Shown here piece after piece: positions 1-7,105 of a stretch of 61,446 bases of DNA. Below the pieces are notes generated by a model. It was given only the letters and a program-made list of their open reading frames with translations, was not told where the DNA came from and did not search any database. The translations under genes were made by a program, and so were the position numbers. Every line of letters starts with the position of its first letter. Position 1 is the stretch's first letter. The DNA comes from a virus, in IMG/VR virus record IMGVR_UViG_3300043399_000529, positions 1 to 61,446 of that record. The stretch is one strand, 5' to 3'.

Positions 1-72
1 TGCGTCACGCTTTGCGTCATAGGGCAGGCACTTTGCAATATCTTTCTTCTTCTTAGCCATGTAAACGTGCAT
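1..72 (-). CDS. Partial CDS, lysine-rich N-terminus, runs off the window
   Basis: Reading leftwards from ATG at 72 gives MHVYMAKKKKDIAKC and continues open to the window edge. An AGGAG sits just upstream of this ATG, and a sigma70-like promoter lies at 97-124. An internal ATG at 60 (MAKKKK) is an alternative start. Only 24 codons are visible, so no function can be given. Confidence 0.55.
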   Translation of the reverse strand, partial: MHVYMAKKKKDIAKCLPYDAKRDA

Positions 73-96
73 ATGTATCTCCTAAGCAATGTGTGT

Positions 97-124
97 AATA
101 TAACAGAATGTACAAAAAAGTCAA
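97..124 (-). promoter_or_regulatory. Sigma70-like promoter for the gene starting at 72
   Basis: On the minus strand TTGACT (124-119) is followed after 16 bp by TATATT (102-97). The same TTGACN-N16-TATANT layout recurs before 5388, 4998, 13192 and 60421, which makes it credible as the host-type (early) promoter of this phage. Confidence 0.6.
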
Positions 125-173
125 CTCCAGCGCCCAAATTAGGACTGCTAAGTGTTTGATTTTGAACAACAAT

Positions 174-383
174 CTAGTGTCCAAATCTTAGTAAAAACAG
201 TGTTCTTTGATTTGGGTAAACGAAAATCATGTGATCGCTAACAACAGCACCAACACCCTTTCCTTCATTTTGGAACCAATTATGGACTTCATATTTGTTC
301 TCTTGCCACCAAGTCATATTGTTACAAATGGCAAGTTCAGGTGTGTCCAAATCATCACAAAAGGCCCAAAGAGGTTTTTTCAT
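174..383 (-). CDS. Small LRW-family protein, amber (TAG) stop
   Basis: This 69-aa protein ends in TLFLLRFGH, a variant of the xxFxLRWS tail shared by the next five genes upstream. It has WW and several other aromatic residues but no motif I can name. It starts 1 nt after the preceding gene and ends in TAG. After that TAG the frame stays open to the window edge. It is the last member of the tandem array. Function unknown. Confidence 0.7.
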   Translation of the reverse strand: MKKPLWAFCDDLDTPELAICNNMTWWQENKYEVHNWFQNEGKGVGAVVSDHMIFVYPNQRTLFLLRFGH

Positions 384-384
384 G

Positions 385-705
385 TTAGCACCATCTTAGC
401 TTAAACATAGTAGCGTCTGATTCTTTTTCAAAATACCAAAAGTGTCCAAAGCAAGTATAGGAATGTTTCCCAGCTAAATTGTTTTTAAGCCATTCTTCAT
501 CAACATCGGCCCAAGCATCAATTACAACTTGAGTCCAACCTTTCTCAAGTAAGGTTGGACCAACGATAGCATTCATAACTTCGTCGTCGATTGCCTTTTG
601 CAGCTCATTGCCCATTATATGTTCGATTTCTTCGGATAGGTCGATAGTGTATTTTGCTGACAGTTTGCGAGTACTTGAACCAACTTTTTCTTTTTTAATG
701 TGCAT
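385..705 (-). CDS. Small LRW-family protein
   Basis: About 106 aa from ATG at 705 (MHIKKEKVGSS); an upstream in-frame ATG at 729 would add eight residues. The 705 start overlaps the end of the upstream gene by 11 nt, like other junctions here. The C-terminus reads SDATMFKLRWC, so acidic residues, then D-A, then a hydrophobic LRW strand, as in its neighbours. Function unknown. The repeated tail and similar size suggest gene duplication. Confidence 0.75.
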   Translation of the reverse strand: MHIKKEKVGSSTRKLSAKYTIDLSEEIEHIMGNELQKAIDDEVMNAIVGPTLLEKGWTQVVIDAWADVDEEWLKNNLAGKHSYTCFGHFWYFEKESDATMFKLRWC

Positions 706-946
706 CGTTTCCGCCCCATCGTAACGCAATTAGCATACGGTCGTTAACATCACCGCCTCTGACCTCGTAATGATAAAGAATATTTTCAAAATCACGTTCA
801 ACATTGACATCTAGTATATAGCGGTCTGTTAGCGTGTCGAGCAACCAAAATTTAAACTCATCCGCTTCCTTAGTTCCCACAGCAGTGGCATAACATAGCC
901 AACGCTTTTCACCAATGTCACGGAACTTTATTTTCATTATGACCAC
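695..946 (-). CDS. Small LRW-family protein (GTG or ATG start)
   Basis: 83 aa ending in LIALRWGGNDAH. The first possible start is GTG at 946, inside the overlap with the upstream gene; ATG at 937 (MKIKFRD) is the alternative and touches the upstream TAA as TAATG. It keeps the LRW signature but carries six further residues after it. No enzymatic motif is visible. Array neighbours and overlaps suggest co-translation. Confidence 0.72.
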   Translation of the reverse strand: MVIMKIKFRDIGEKRWLCYATAVGTKEADEFKFWLLDTLTDRYILDVNVERDFENILYHYEVRGGDVNDRMLIALRWGGNDAH

Positions 947-1341
947 CGAAGCAGATACATTACTTTATCTTTTTCTTCTGCAAAGAAGATATGATTGTGT
1001 GAACAAATATAACGATAACGCATATGCTCCATCATCCAATCAAAATGCCCTTGCGGCATAATCATTTGTGAAACATCAACATACGGATAACCAGCTGACA
1101 AAAAGTCCTCTGCATTATAAATCTTCTTACGGTTGTTTACACGTAGGAAGTGATTAAAGATTTCTCTCGGCGGTTTAATTCCAGAATGACGATGATAAAT
1201 GTTAGAGAACATTGTAGATTTGCCGTGCCCTCTTCCGCCAATTAGTTGCACACTAAGAATACTCTTAGCAACTTGGCTCGGTAGCACTTTTCTTAATTGT
1301 TCTAACATCTCTTTTAACGGAATATCTTTCTTCATGACCAT
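937..1341 (-). CDS. LRW-family protein, 134 aa, P-loop-like stretch
   Basis: Starts ATG GTC ATG at 1341, overlapping the upstream gene by 10 nt, and ends KVMYLLRWS. It contains QLIGGRGHGKSTMFSN (about residues 32-47), which resembles a Walker A loop (GxxxxGKS/T), but no Walker B is evident and the protein is too short for a normal P-loop NTPase. The rest is unrecognised. It is the longest array member, so it may be an LRW domain joined to another piece. Confidence 0.72.
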   Translation of the reverse strand: MVMKKDIPLKEMLEQLRKVLPSQVAKSILSVQLIGGRGHGKSTMFSNIYHRHSGIKPPREIFNHFLRVNNRKKIYNAEDFLSAGYPYVDVSQMIMPQGHFDWMMEHMRYRYICSHNHIFFAEEKDKVMYLLRWS

Positions 1342-1643
1342 CTCAAGCTTAGTATTGTAGCACCTTCATCGTAGTTTGTAACAATAAAGATTTCATCACC
1401 GCCACCAATAGAATTTGAACACCAACGTTTATTCCAGCAATCATACAGCACACGATCAATAATATAGAAAGCAAAATTGTGAATACAAGATTCCTCGAGT
1501 TCGCTGGTATCTCGCCATACTGTATGTCCATCACCAACGAGTAAGATGTGCTTGTATTGACTGTACGCCCAATCAATTGGTATGTTTAGACGTCGATGTA
1601 TTTCTAATGGTTTCGGTAAACTAAACGGCCAGATCATGACCAT
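1332..1643 (-). CDS. Small LRW-family protein
   Basis: 103 aa, starting ATG GTC ATG and ending GATILSLRWS-TGA. Both ends lie in 10-nt overlaps reading ATGGTCATGA on the minus strand: the same ten bases end one protein (RWS-stop) and start the next (MVM). A 75-aa frame inside it (1349-1576) is a shadow. Function unknown. Confidence 0.75.
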   Translation of the reverse strand: MVMIWPFSLPKPLEIHRRLNIPIDWAYSQYKHILLVGDGHTVWRDTSELEESCIHNFAFYIIDRVLYDCWNKRWCSNSIGGGDEIFIVTNYDEGATILSLRWS

Positions 1644-1891
1644 CTTAACATGAACAGCATAGCGTCTGCTTCTGACGGAAATTCAACAGCCATAATTGGT
1701 CGCATAGTTTCGTTCTCAGGAGGTTCCCCATATATTAGTCTAACGTTAAATTTCTTTTCATATTGAGCATCAACCAAATCAACGTCAGCATATTCAAGTT
1801 CTGGAATAGAACTGTAACTGTTGCTAAACCAAATTGGTTCTTCAACGCTAAACACAGGTCTGCGTAATTTTAAAACGTGGGTCACGACCAC
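1634..1891 (-). CDS. Small LRW-family protein, GTG start
   Basis: 85 aa. The start is GTG GTC GTG at 1891, inside a 10-nt overlap with the upstream gene; no ATG is available there. It ends EADAMLFMLRWS-TGA. The E-A-D-A-M-x-F tail is nearly the same as in the genes at 385 and 1882. No other motif is seen. Confidence 0.75.
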   Translation of the reverse strand: MVVTHVLKLRRPVFSVEEPIWFSNSYSSIPELEYADVDLVDAQYEKKFNVRLIYGEPPENETMRPIMAVEFPSEADAMLFMLRWS

Positions 1892-2169
1892 CTCAACATA
1901 AACATGACTGCTTTGCTTTCGTCATAAAATCTTAAAAAGCGTAATCCATGTCTTTGAACTACAAACGCGCCTTGCTCGTATAACCAATCTTCAAATGCTT
2001 GTGCTTTAGCAGATGAACGATGCACAAATCTGTAATTAGTTTCGTAAATTTGACTTTTCTTCCAAACATCACAGTGCCAACTTCCCCATACACGATCAAG
2101 CAAAGTATGGTCACTGTCAAAGACATCGTCTTCAATAATATATCTAGTTGTTACTTTGCTCATGACCAC
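1882..2169 (-). CDS. Small LRW-family protein
   Basis: 95 aa, starting GTG GTC ATG (2169; ATG at 2163 is the alternative) and ending ESKAVMFMLRWS-TGA. It overlaps both neighbours. The N-terminal part is acidic and aromatic and not recognised. A typical array member. Confidence 0.75.
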   Translation of the reverse strand: MVMSKVTTRYIIEDDVFDSDHTLLDRVWGSWHCDVWKKSQIYETNYRFVHRSSAKAQAFEDWLYEQGAFVVQRHGLRFLRFYDESKAVMFMLRWS

Positions 2170-2578
2170 GCCATAGTGCTAAAAAGGCCACTGCATCTTC
2201 CCACATTAATCGAACTTCGTAACCTTCAATCATATAATCTCGACGAGTTGATTTTCTCCTTTTTGGGGGATTTAAAAAGTTTCTCCCAGCAGCTTCCCCG
2301 CTACCAAACCCTCCCATAACGAGTTGGTGACCATGCTCAATCACTACAATATTTTCTTTAATATTGTCGCGTACAAATACAGCAAGTTCTTTTAATGCCT
2401 CGTCGTAACTAGTGGTTACCCCTTCTTGCAGTTCTAACCAATACGATACTTCAAACATGCCAATGCGAGGGTTAGTGGTTTCATAAAGATCCCATACTCC
2501 TCGCTTATGCGGCTCTTGGCTTTTTACTATAACACCTGATCCAGCAGGACGGGGTGGATCATTTTTATAAGTTGTCAT
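2144..2578 (-). CDS. LRW-array protein with an out-of-register tail, TAG stop
   Basis: 144 aa, MTTYKNDPPRPAG at the start. The tail reads EDAVAFLALWRGHEQSNN. The DNA still holds TGGTCATGA at the junction but one frame off, so the protein misses its RWS-stop and runs 26 nt into the next gene to a TAG. A small insertion or deletion at the junction would explain this. The N-terminal part (EVSYWLELQEG) is not recognised. Confidence 0.7.
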   Translation of the reverse strand: MTTYKNDPPRPAGSGVIVKSQEPHKRGVWDLYETTNPRIGMFEVSYWLELQEGVTTSYDEALKELAVFVRDNIKENIVVIEHGHQLVMGGFGSGEAAGRNFLNPPKRRKSTRRDYMIEGYEVRLMWEDAVAFLALWRGHEQSNN

Positions 2579-2813
2579 TCTTCATACTGTATACAGGAAA
2601 AGTAGCAGCCTTCTTCTTAGGGGTGATGATACCAACAGCATACCCATTATCGAGTTCAACCCAGTAGTGAACATTTTTTTCGGGACCAGGCCATCCTTTA
2701 TTGGAACCGTTGCGCTGCTTAATTTCTACTTCGCTAAACTCCTTAGCAAGGATTTCAACGTTCTTGTACTTTGGCATATCCCACCAAATATCAAAATCTT
2801 CAATAAGCTTCAT
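2565..2813 (-). CDS. Small conserved phage protein
   Basis: 82 aa, MKLIEDFDIWWDMPKY. The middle has NVHYWVELDNGYAVGI followed by a FPV stretch, a pattern I recall from small T4-like phage proteins of unknown function. It overlaps the next gene start by 14 nt and the previous stop by 4 nt (ATGA), so it is in the same transcript as the LRW array. Confidence 0.72.
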   Translation of the reverse strand: MKLIEDFDIWWDMPKYKNVEILAKEFSEVEIKQRNGSNKGWPGPEKNVHYWVELDNGYAVGIITPKKKAATFPVYSMKNDNL

Positions 2814-3004
2814 TTAAATCTCCTAACTCTAAGTAAAATTAACGGAAGGTCTTCATCTGGTATATCAACATCTTGCCATCTACCGTCTGCATCAAGGTTG
2901 ATAACAATATGTTGTGATTTAAACCATTCTTCAATATACGGTTTTGTTGCTTTTGGATCGTGCAAAAACTCCATACCTAAGGAGTAATAAATCTTCTCCC
3001 ACAT
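2810..3004 (-). CDS. Small protein, distant LRW-type tail
   Basis: 64 aa, starting MWEKIYYSLGMEF and ending LILLRVRRFK, a hydrophobic-L-R strand placed like the LRW tail of the array. It overlaps the gene at 2565 by ATGA. Function unknown. Confidence 0.65.
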   Translation of the reverse strand: MWEKIYYSLGMEFLHDPKATKPYIEEWFKSQHIVINLDADGRWQDVDIPDEDLPLILLRVRRFK

Positions 3005-3024
3005 CGGATCATTTAATTGAAGCT

Positions 3025-3396
3025 TTATGGCGTTACTCCTATTCTAAAATTAAGACGGATAAGAATCTCACAATCTTCGTTGAAGTAAAGTTGAGTGTGA
3101 TGCCAATAACTTTTGGAATCGTTTTGATAAACCCAAGGCACGTTATCTAAACTTAGTCCGTTCTTAACGTAGTGTTTAGCCATACCATAGTTCATGCTTG
3201 GGCCAAAATTTTGACTCATCCAATTTACAAACTTAACGGATAGAGCACTACCGCGAATAGTAAAACAGTACTTGTAATATTTGAAGAGTGGATTACGGCC
3301 ATCAAGCTTTTCCATGTAAGCACTTTCTGACATAGAACGACCAAAGTCGACTTCATTGCCTTCTGGATCACTGATCTTTTTGTATCTACCTACCAT
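3025..3396 (-). CDS. Conserved hypothetical protein, 123 aa
   Basis: MVGRYKKISDPEGNEVDFG at the start; ends CEILIRLNFRIGVTP, again a hydrophobic strand near the C-terminus that may be a degenerate LRW tail. It is the first gene after the GC-rich gap behind the AAA+ ATPase, and probably the head of the array operon, though no clear promoter is seen in the gap. Confidence 0.7.
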   Translation of the reverse strand: MVGRYKKISDPEGNEVDFGRSMSESAYMEKLDGRNPLFKYYKYCFTIRGSALSVKFVNWMSQNFGPSMNYGMAKHYVKNGLSLDNVPWVYQNDSKSYWHHTQLYFNEDCEILIRLNFRIGVTP

Positions 3397-3515
3397 GTGT
3401 AACCCTTGTGATGAATAGCCCCAACCAAACGCCTCACCACTGTCGTCCCAAACCTCCCCTGGACAACTTACCAGGAGCGGGGGATTGGGTACCCCGCTCC
3501 AACTATGGTGTGCTA
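3397..3515 (-). other. GC-rich gap with hairpins (possible leader RNA)
   Basis: 119 bp without a gene, much richer in G+C than its surroundings. It holds a perfect 9-bp inverted repeat (3474-3482 with 3492-3500, 9-nt loop) and a second 5-bp hairpin (3458-3462 with 3471-3475) that shares two bases with the first, so the two partly compete. Neither is followed by a T-run, so a simple terminator is unlikely. It could be a regulatory leader for the gene at 3396 or an mRNA 3'-end stabiliser for the ATPase. Confidence 0.4.
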
Positions 3516-4634
3516 TTACTCAGCAGCGGCGAGAATGTACTTGCCGTACTTCTTGTTGAACTCGTCCCAGTTCTTAAGCTTCTGAGCAGCAATAGGCAGA
3601 CGGTAGGTCATTACCGCAGTACGCATACCCATAATAACAAGCTCAGTACCGAGATTGTCCATAATGTAACGAAGCATGTTGTCAACGTTACCGTGCCACT
3701 TCTCGTCAGCCTTCTTGGTGTTGTTCTCGAAGCGTTCCTTAAGTTCGTAGCACAGGTTAATCATCAGTGTATACTGAGCGGAAATTTCCTGTACCTTAAG
3801 GTCCTTAACCTTACCTTCGACAACATCAGTTGCAGACGGAAGCTGACCTGACCACTTGCGGTGACCAATGAACTTGTGAGCAATGCCTTCGCCAACAGTA
3901 CCAGCGATCACATCGGTCACTTCCTTTTCGCTCATCTGTTCCTGCAGAATGTCGCTAACGAACGTCCAGCTACGCGGAGTAGCAAACGAACGGGAAGAGC
4001 TAGTTGGACTAAAGTCAAACAGGTCACCCTTGTGCTGGGAGAGATAGCCAATTACGTCCGAGTGAACGTTATGGGTAACAGCCCACAGGTGCCAGCTATC
4101 AAAATCAACACGCATCTCAAAGTGTACAAAGCGGTTAGCAAGCGGAGCCGGCATACGGTAAGTAACACCCTTGTCAGTCTCGCGGTTACCAGCAGCAATA
4201 ATCACCACGTTGTCGGGCAGCTTATACTGACCAATGCGACGGTTAAGAATAAGCTGGTATGCAGCAGCCTGTACAGCAGGCGGAGCAGAGTTCATTTCGT
4301 CAAGGAAGAGAATGACATGCTTATACTGAGAAGCAAGGTCAGCAGTTGGAAGATCAACTGGAGCAGCCCAGTCCATTGTGTTAGTGTTGGGGTTATAGAA
4401 ACCAATACCACGCAGGTCGGTCGGATCGAGCAGCGCCATACGCAGGTCGATTACAAGTGCACCAATCTCGTCACCAATATCAGCAACAAGCTCGGACTTG
4501 CCAATGCCCGGAGGGCCCCAAAGGAAGATGGGACGCTTGCGCTTTACAGCAGCAATCTTAATGAGGTTACGTGCCTCAGCAGACGTAACAGTACGAACTT
4601 CACTTACAACAGAATTCTTATCAGTCTTAGCCAT
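3516..4634 (-). CDS. MoxR-type AAA+ ATPase
   Basis: 372 aa. Walker A GPPGIGKSE (about residues 40-48), Walker B ILFLDEMN, a sensor-1-like AAGNRE and an arginine-finger-like ANRF are all present in MoxR/RavA order. These ATPases usually remodel protein complexes together with a VWA-domain partner. I see no VWA gene next to it here. It sits alone behind promoter 4674-4701 and is followed by the GC-rich gap. Its codons are richer in G/C than most of the window. The ATPase call is firm; the target is unknown. Confidence 0.85.
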   Translation of the reverse strand: MAKTDKNSVVSEVRTVTSAEARNLIKIAAVKRKRPIFLWGPPGIGKSELVADIGDEIGALVIDLRMALLDPTDLRGIGFYNPNTNTMDWAAPVDLPTADLASQYKHVILFLDEMNSAPPAVQAAAYQLILNRRIGQYKLPDNVVIIAAGNRETDKGVTYRMPAPLANRFVHFEMRVDFDSWHLWAVTHNVHSDVIGYLSQHKGDLFDFSPTSSSRSFATPRSWTFVSDILQEQMSEKEVTDVIAGTVGEGIAHKFIGHRKWSGQLPSATDVVEGKVKDLKVQEISAQYTLMINLCYELKERFENNTKKADEKWHGNVDNMLRYIMDNLGTELVIMGMRTAVMTYRLPIAAQKLKNWDEFNKKYGKYILAAAE

Positions 4635-4673
4635 TTATAAAACTCCCAATCAGTTAGCTAATTAACAATTACA

Positions 4674-4701
4674 CTTTTAGCACATTGACACATAATGTCA
4701 A
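4674..4701 (-). promoter_or_regulatory. Early-type promoter with palindromic -35 (AAA+ ATPase)
   Basis: On the minus strand TTGACA (4701-4696) and TAAAAG (4679-4674) are 16 bp apart. The -35 is one arm of the palindrome TTGACA-TTATG-TGTCAA (4685-4701). The sliding-clamp promoter has an analogous palindrome, so a repressor or activator site is possible. Confidence 0.55.
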
Positions 4702-4716
4702 CGTTTATTTTGGACT

Positions 4717-4998
4717 TTATGCTGCGGAAAGCATTGCAGCAGGAACAGTCCAATTCGTCATGCCCTCGCGGACAATAACACGCTTGCGGTTAATTTTGGT
4801 AACCTTACCAACGTGAACACGACCGGTGCGGCTATTGGTAAACTTTACTTCGGCACCAACAGTAAGCGACCAAACATTGCGCTTGGTAAGCTTTTCGCGG
4901 GCGTACTTAACAGCCTGGTACATGGTCATAAGTTCGTCATTAGTCCAATTCTGGTACATAATGGCGGAATTTACGTCTGAAATAGTGAGGTTGCTCAT
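4717..4998 (-). CDS. Small SH3/KOW-like protein
   Basis: 93 aa. The second half (about residues 46-90) reads VGAEVKFTNSRTGRVHVGKV followed by RKRVIVREG, which has the glycine spacing of a KOW/SH3-like barrel and suggests nucleic-acid or protein binding. From memory similar small proteins occur in many T4-like marine phages. Single gene behind its own promoter (5024-5051). Role unknown. Confidence 0.72.
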   Translation of the reverse strand: MSNLTISDVNSAIMYQNWTNDELMTMYQAVKYAREKLTKRNVWSLTVGAEVKFTNSRTGRVHVGKVTKINRKRVIVREGMTNWTVPAAMLSAA

Positions 4999-5023
4999 TT
5001 GTTTCTCCGTGTTCAGTATGTTG

Positions 5024-5051
5024 TTTATACAGTCTGTGTTTATAATGTCAA
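5024..5051 (-). promoter_or_regulatory. Sigma70-like promoter for the gene at 4998
   Basis: TTGACA (5051-5046), 16-bp spacer, TATAAA (5029-5024) on the minus strand, with TTAT directly after the -35 as in the promoters of the AAA+ ATPase and the clamp. Confidence 0.65.
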
Positions 5052-5058
5052 CTGCTTT

Positions 5059-5388
5059 TTAGCGGACGTCCGAATTAAGTTTAGGCTTAGCCTTCTTAAT
5101 AATTTCACGTTCACGTTCGTGGGCAGCAGCCTTGCCACGCACAACTTCGATCACTTCAAGCTTAATGCTTTCACGATCAATGCGGCGAAGGGCTTCGTAA
5201 ATCTTCCAGCCCCAACGGTCCGCATCGTTTCGCCTAGACCAATGCTTAACAAAGCGGCGCTTAACGCTAAGCTCGGCCTTCTTGCCGCTGTCAACAACGG
5301 TAACGCCAATGTAAAATTCCTTACCCACTACAATTTTGTAAATTGCGTGGTTGCGGTCAGTCCTGCGTTTGCGCTTCTTCGTTTCCAT
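5059..5388 (-). CDS. GIY-YIG-like nuclease-domain protein
   Basis: 109 aa, very basic N-terminus. AIYKI...FYIGVT matches the paired strands of the GIY-YIG fold (here IYK and YIG), followed by a basic helix (VKRRFVKHW) and HEREREII then P-LN near the end, where the family has its metal-binding glutamate and N. The domain stands alone without a DNA-recognition module. It has its own strong promoter. It could be a homing-type or host-DNA nuclease. Confidence 0.65.
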   Translation of the reverse strand: METKKRKRRTDRNHAIYKIVVGKEFYIGVTVVDSGKKAELSVKRRFVKHWSRRNDADRWGWKIYEALRRIDRESIKLEVIEVVRGKAAAHEREREIIKKAKPKLNSDVR

Positions 5389-5394
5389 GTTCTT

Positions 5395-5422
5395 ATAATA
5401 CTCCCATAGTCCAAAACGTCAA
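5395..5422 (-). promoter_or_regulatory. Sigma70-like promoter for the GIY-YIG gene
   Basis: TTGACG (5422-5417), 16-bp spacer, TATTAT (5400-5395) on the minus strand. The start codon at 5388 lies only 6 nt past the -10, so the mRNA would have almost no leader. Confidence 0.6.
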
Positions 5423-5464
5423 CCAAAAAGACACCAAAAAAGCAAAAAAGATTCCTTAATGAAT

Positions 5465-5524
5465 TCAAGCACTTAGAGGGCACATTTCTTAAGGAAAAAT
5501 ACCCGTTTAAAATCAAGCACTTAG
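5465..5524 (+). repeat. Direct repeat TCAAGCACTTAG, two copies
   Basis: TCAAGCACTTAG occurs at 5465-5476 and 5513-5524, 48 bp apart, just before the plus-strand gene at 5543. Near copies (CCAAGCACTTAG, TCAAACACTTAG) lie upstream of the genes starting at 8529 and 72, always in the direction of the gene. It may be a binding site for a phage regulator. Confidence 0.45.
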
Positions 5525-5542
5525 CGGCAACTTAAATACAGC

Positions 5543-6559
5543 ATGTTCAATCCTGTGTTTAACCCCAAGAAATTACAAGGTTTTTTCTGCTCAAGTCCTT
5601 GGAATAGCATCACCATTGAGGACGATGGTTTCGTATACAGTTGCCAATGTGCCCGCTGGACTAACCTAAAATTGGGCAATTTACTGCAAGAAAATTTACT
5701 TGATATATACGCTAGATCTCCGCATTTGCAGTCATTACGTGATACTGTAAAAGATGGAACGTATAGCTGGTGTGTAGAATGGGATTGCAATGAGATATCT
5801 AGATTGCCCACATATAAAGAAAATCCATTTAAAGAATTTAATGTGGATGAAAATCCAAGTTTACCAACTAACATAACACTAGCAATTGATTTGAATTGCA
5901 ATCTAAAATGCCCAAGCTGTCGTTCATTTAAAACATTTAGTAATATACCAAATCCAGTAACGAAGAAAATACTTGATTCACTAGCAGAGGCTTATAAGGA
6001 TTTTAATCAATCTACAATGGTCATGCTTGATGGCGGCGGCGATGTTTTCGTTAGCAAAGCATATGAGGAGTTTCTTTTTACAGGCAAGCTTCCTAAGTGT
6101 TGGAAGCTAATGATATTAACCAACGGCAATTTAATTCCCAAACGAAAAGAAGAAATACAAAAGATCGCACACCAAATAGATATGGTAACAATTAGTCTTG
6201 ATGCCGGTACTGAGGAAACTTATGCCATCACTAGGGGTGGCAGTTTTGAAAACGTTATTAAGGGAATTGAAATATTAAAAGAAATGGGTATATCCCAACA
6301 TCTCCAATTCGTATTGCAAAAAGCAAACTACAAAGAGCTGTTGAAATATAAAGCAATAGCAGACAAATATGATATTAGTTACGGTGTTCAAAAAATTGAT
6401 AATAGAGAACACATGACAAAAGAGTACTGGGCTAACGCTAATTTAGACGATAACCCAGATGTAGATTATGCTTTGCTAAAAGAATACCTTACAGTGCTAA
6501 ACAATGATCCAAAATCTAATTTGGATGGCGGCACACGTTGGTTACTAGCTAAGCTTTAA
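5543..6559 (+). CDS. Radical-SAM protein with N-terminal SPASM-like cysteines
   Basis: 338 aa. The radical-SAM cluster motif CxxxCxxC is C119-C123-C126, followed by a GGGD stretch and TISLDAGTEETY as in SPASM-type radical-SAM enzymes. The extra cysteines (C16, C34, C36, C77, C82, around SPW and the D-G turn) lie before the core instead of after it, so the auxiliary-cluster domain is permuted. Such enzymes often modify peptides or sugars; the substrate is unknown. It is one of few plus-strand genes and converges with the minus gene ending at 6556 (4-nt overlap). The plus-strand repeats at 5465-5524 lie just upstream. Confidence 0.75.
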   Translation: MFNPVFNPKKLQGFFCSSPWNSITIEDDGFVYSCQCARWTNLKLGNLLQENLLDIYARSPHLQSLRDTVKDGTYSWCVEWDCNEISRLPTYKENPFKEFNVDENPSLPTNITLAIDLNCNLKCPSCRSFKTFSNIPNPVTKKILDSLAEAYKDFNQSTMVMLDGGGDVFVSKAYEEFLFTGKLPKCWKLMILTNGNLIPKRKEEIQKIAHQIDMVTISLDAGTEETYAITRGGSFENVIKGIEILKEMGISQHLQFVLQKANYKELLKYKAIADKYDISYGVQKIDNREHMTKEYWANANLDDNPDVDYALLKEYLTVLNNDPKSNLDGGTRWLLAKL

Positions 6560-7041
6560 TCTTCATACAACTCATCTTCCCATGCATCAATGTTAATCTC
6601 ATCTTCATTACGATCATACAAATCGTAGTAAGCTTCATTAGGCATTAGTACACGGACTTCCCCAGGTCTACCTTGCCATGCTAGTAACAACATAGGGTAG
6701 TCGTCTTTATTAAACAAGTCGACCATGTAGAATTCACTACCGCAACTACCATAGAATAGCTTAATCTTTCCATGTCGAATGTTAGCCAAAGCTTGCTTAA
6801 GCTTGATCTTATAAGACGTGATTAATCGAACGCTATTCTTTTTCTTAATGCGTAACAAATCAGATGAGGTTAGTTTTTGAATTGTTGCACAGTTTTCTTC
6901 GTCAATGACAAGCAGACAGTTCTTTACTTTAATACTGCCTTTAGTGTGCGAGTTATCAGGCGTTTCCTTTGTGCTCCACGGAACAGTACATTGTACGTGA
7001 TTAACGTAGTAGCTTTCGCCTTTTGTCTTTACAACCCACAT
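6556..7041 (-). CDS. Conserved phage protein; true start probably upstream through an amber codon
   Basis: 161 aa from ATG at 7041 (MWVVKTKGESYYV). The frame is open and looks coding further upstream (REL-VFHF-NKKHL-EDP), but between 7041 and the TAG at 7113-7111 there is no ATG, GTG or TTG. Two codons before that TAG lies ATG at 7119, with AAGGA 8 nt upstream and the usual overlap with the preceding gene. Reading ATG-GCC-TAG through would give a 187-residue protein. The genome window carries a tRNA with anticodon CUA (10092-10168). An ATT start is the alternative. Family of unknown function (PWSTKETPDN, KGSIKVKN motifs). Confidence 0.75.
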   Translation of the reverse strand: MWVVKTKGESYYVNHVQCTVPWSTKETPDNSHTKGSIKVKNCLLVIDEENCATIQKLTSSDLLRIKKKNSVRLITSYKIKLKQALANIRHGKIKLFYGSCGSEFYMVDLFNKDDYPMLLLAWQGRPGEVRVLMPNEAYYDLYDRNEDEINIDAWEDELYED

Positions 7042-7105
7042 TGGTATTGTAGGATCTTCTAAATGCTTCTTGTTAAAGTGAAATACTAATTCACGACAAA
7101 CAATC

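Noticed and set aside
937-1341. P-loop GTPase/ATPase function from the GGRGHGKST stretch
   Set aside because: No Walker B or other NTPase motif and only 134 residues; kept as a note, not a call.
3861-4640. 259-aa open frame on the plus strand opposite the AAA+ ATPase
   Set aside because: It is fully antisense to a gene with clear Walker motifs, has low-complexity composition and no ribosome-binding site, so it is a shadow.
3516-5388. VWA partner for the MoxR-type ATPase
   Set aside because: The two upstream small genes show no MIDAS motif (DxSxS); the partner, if any, is outside the window.
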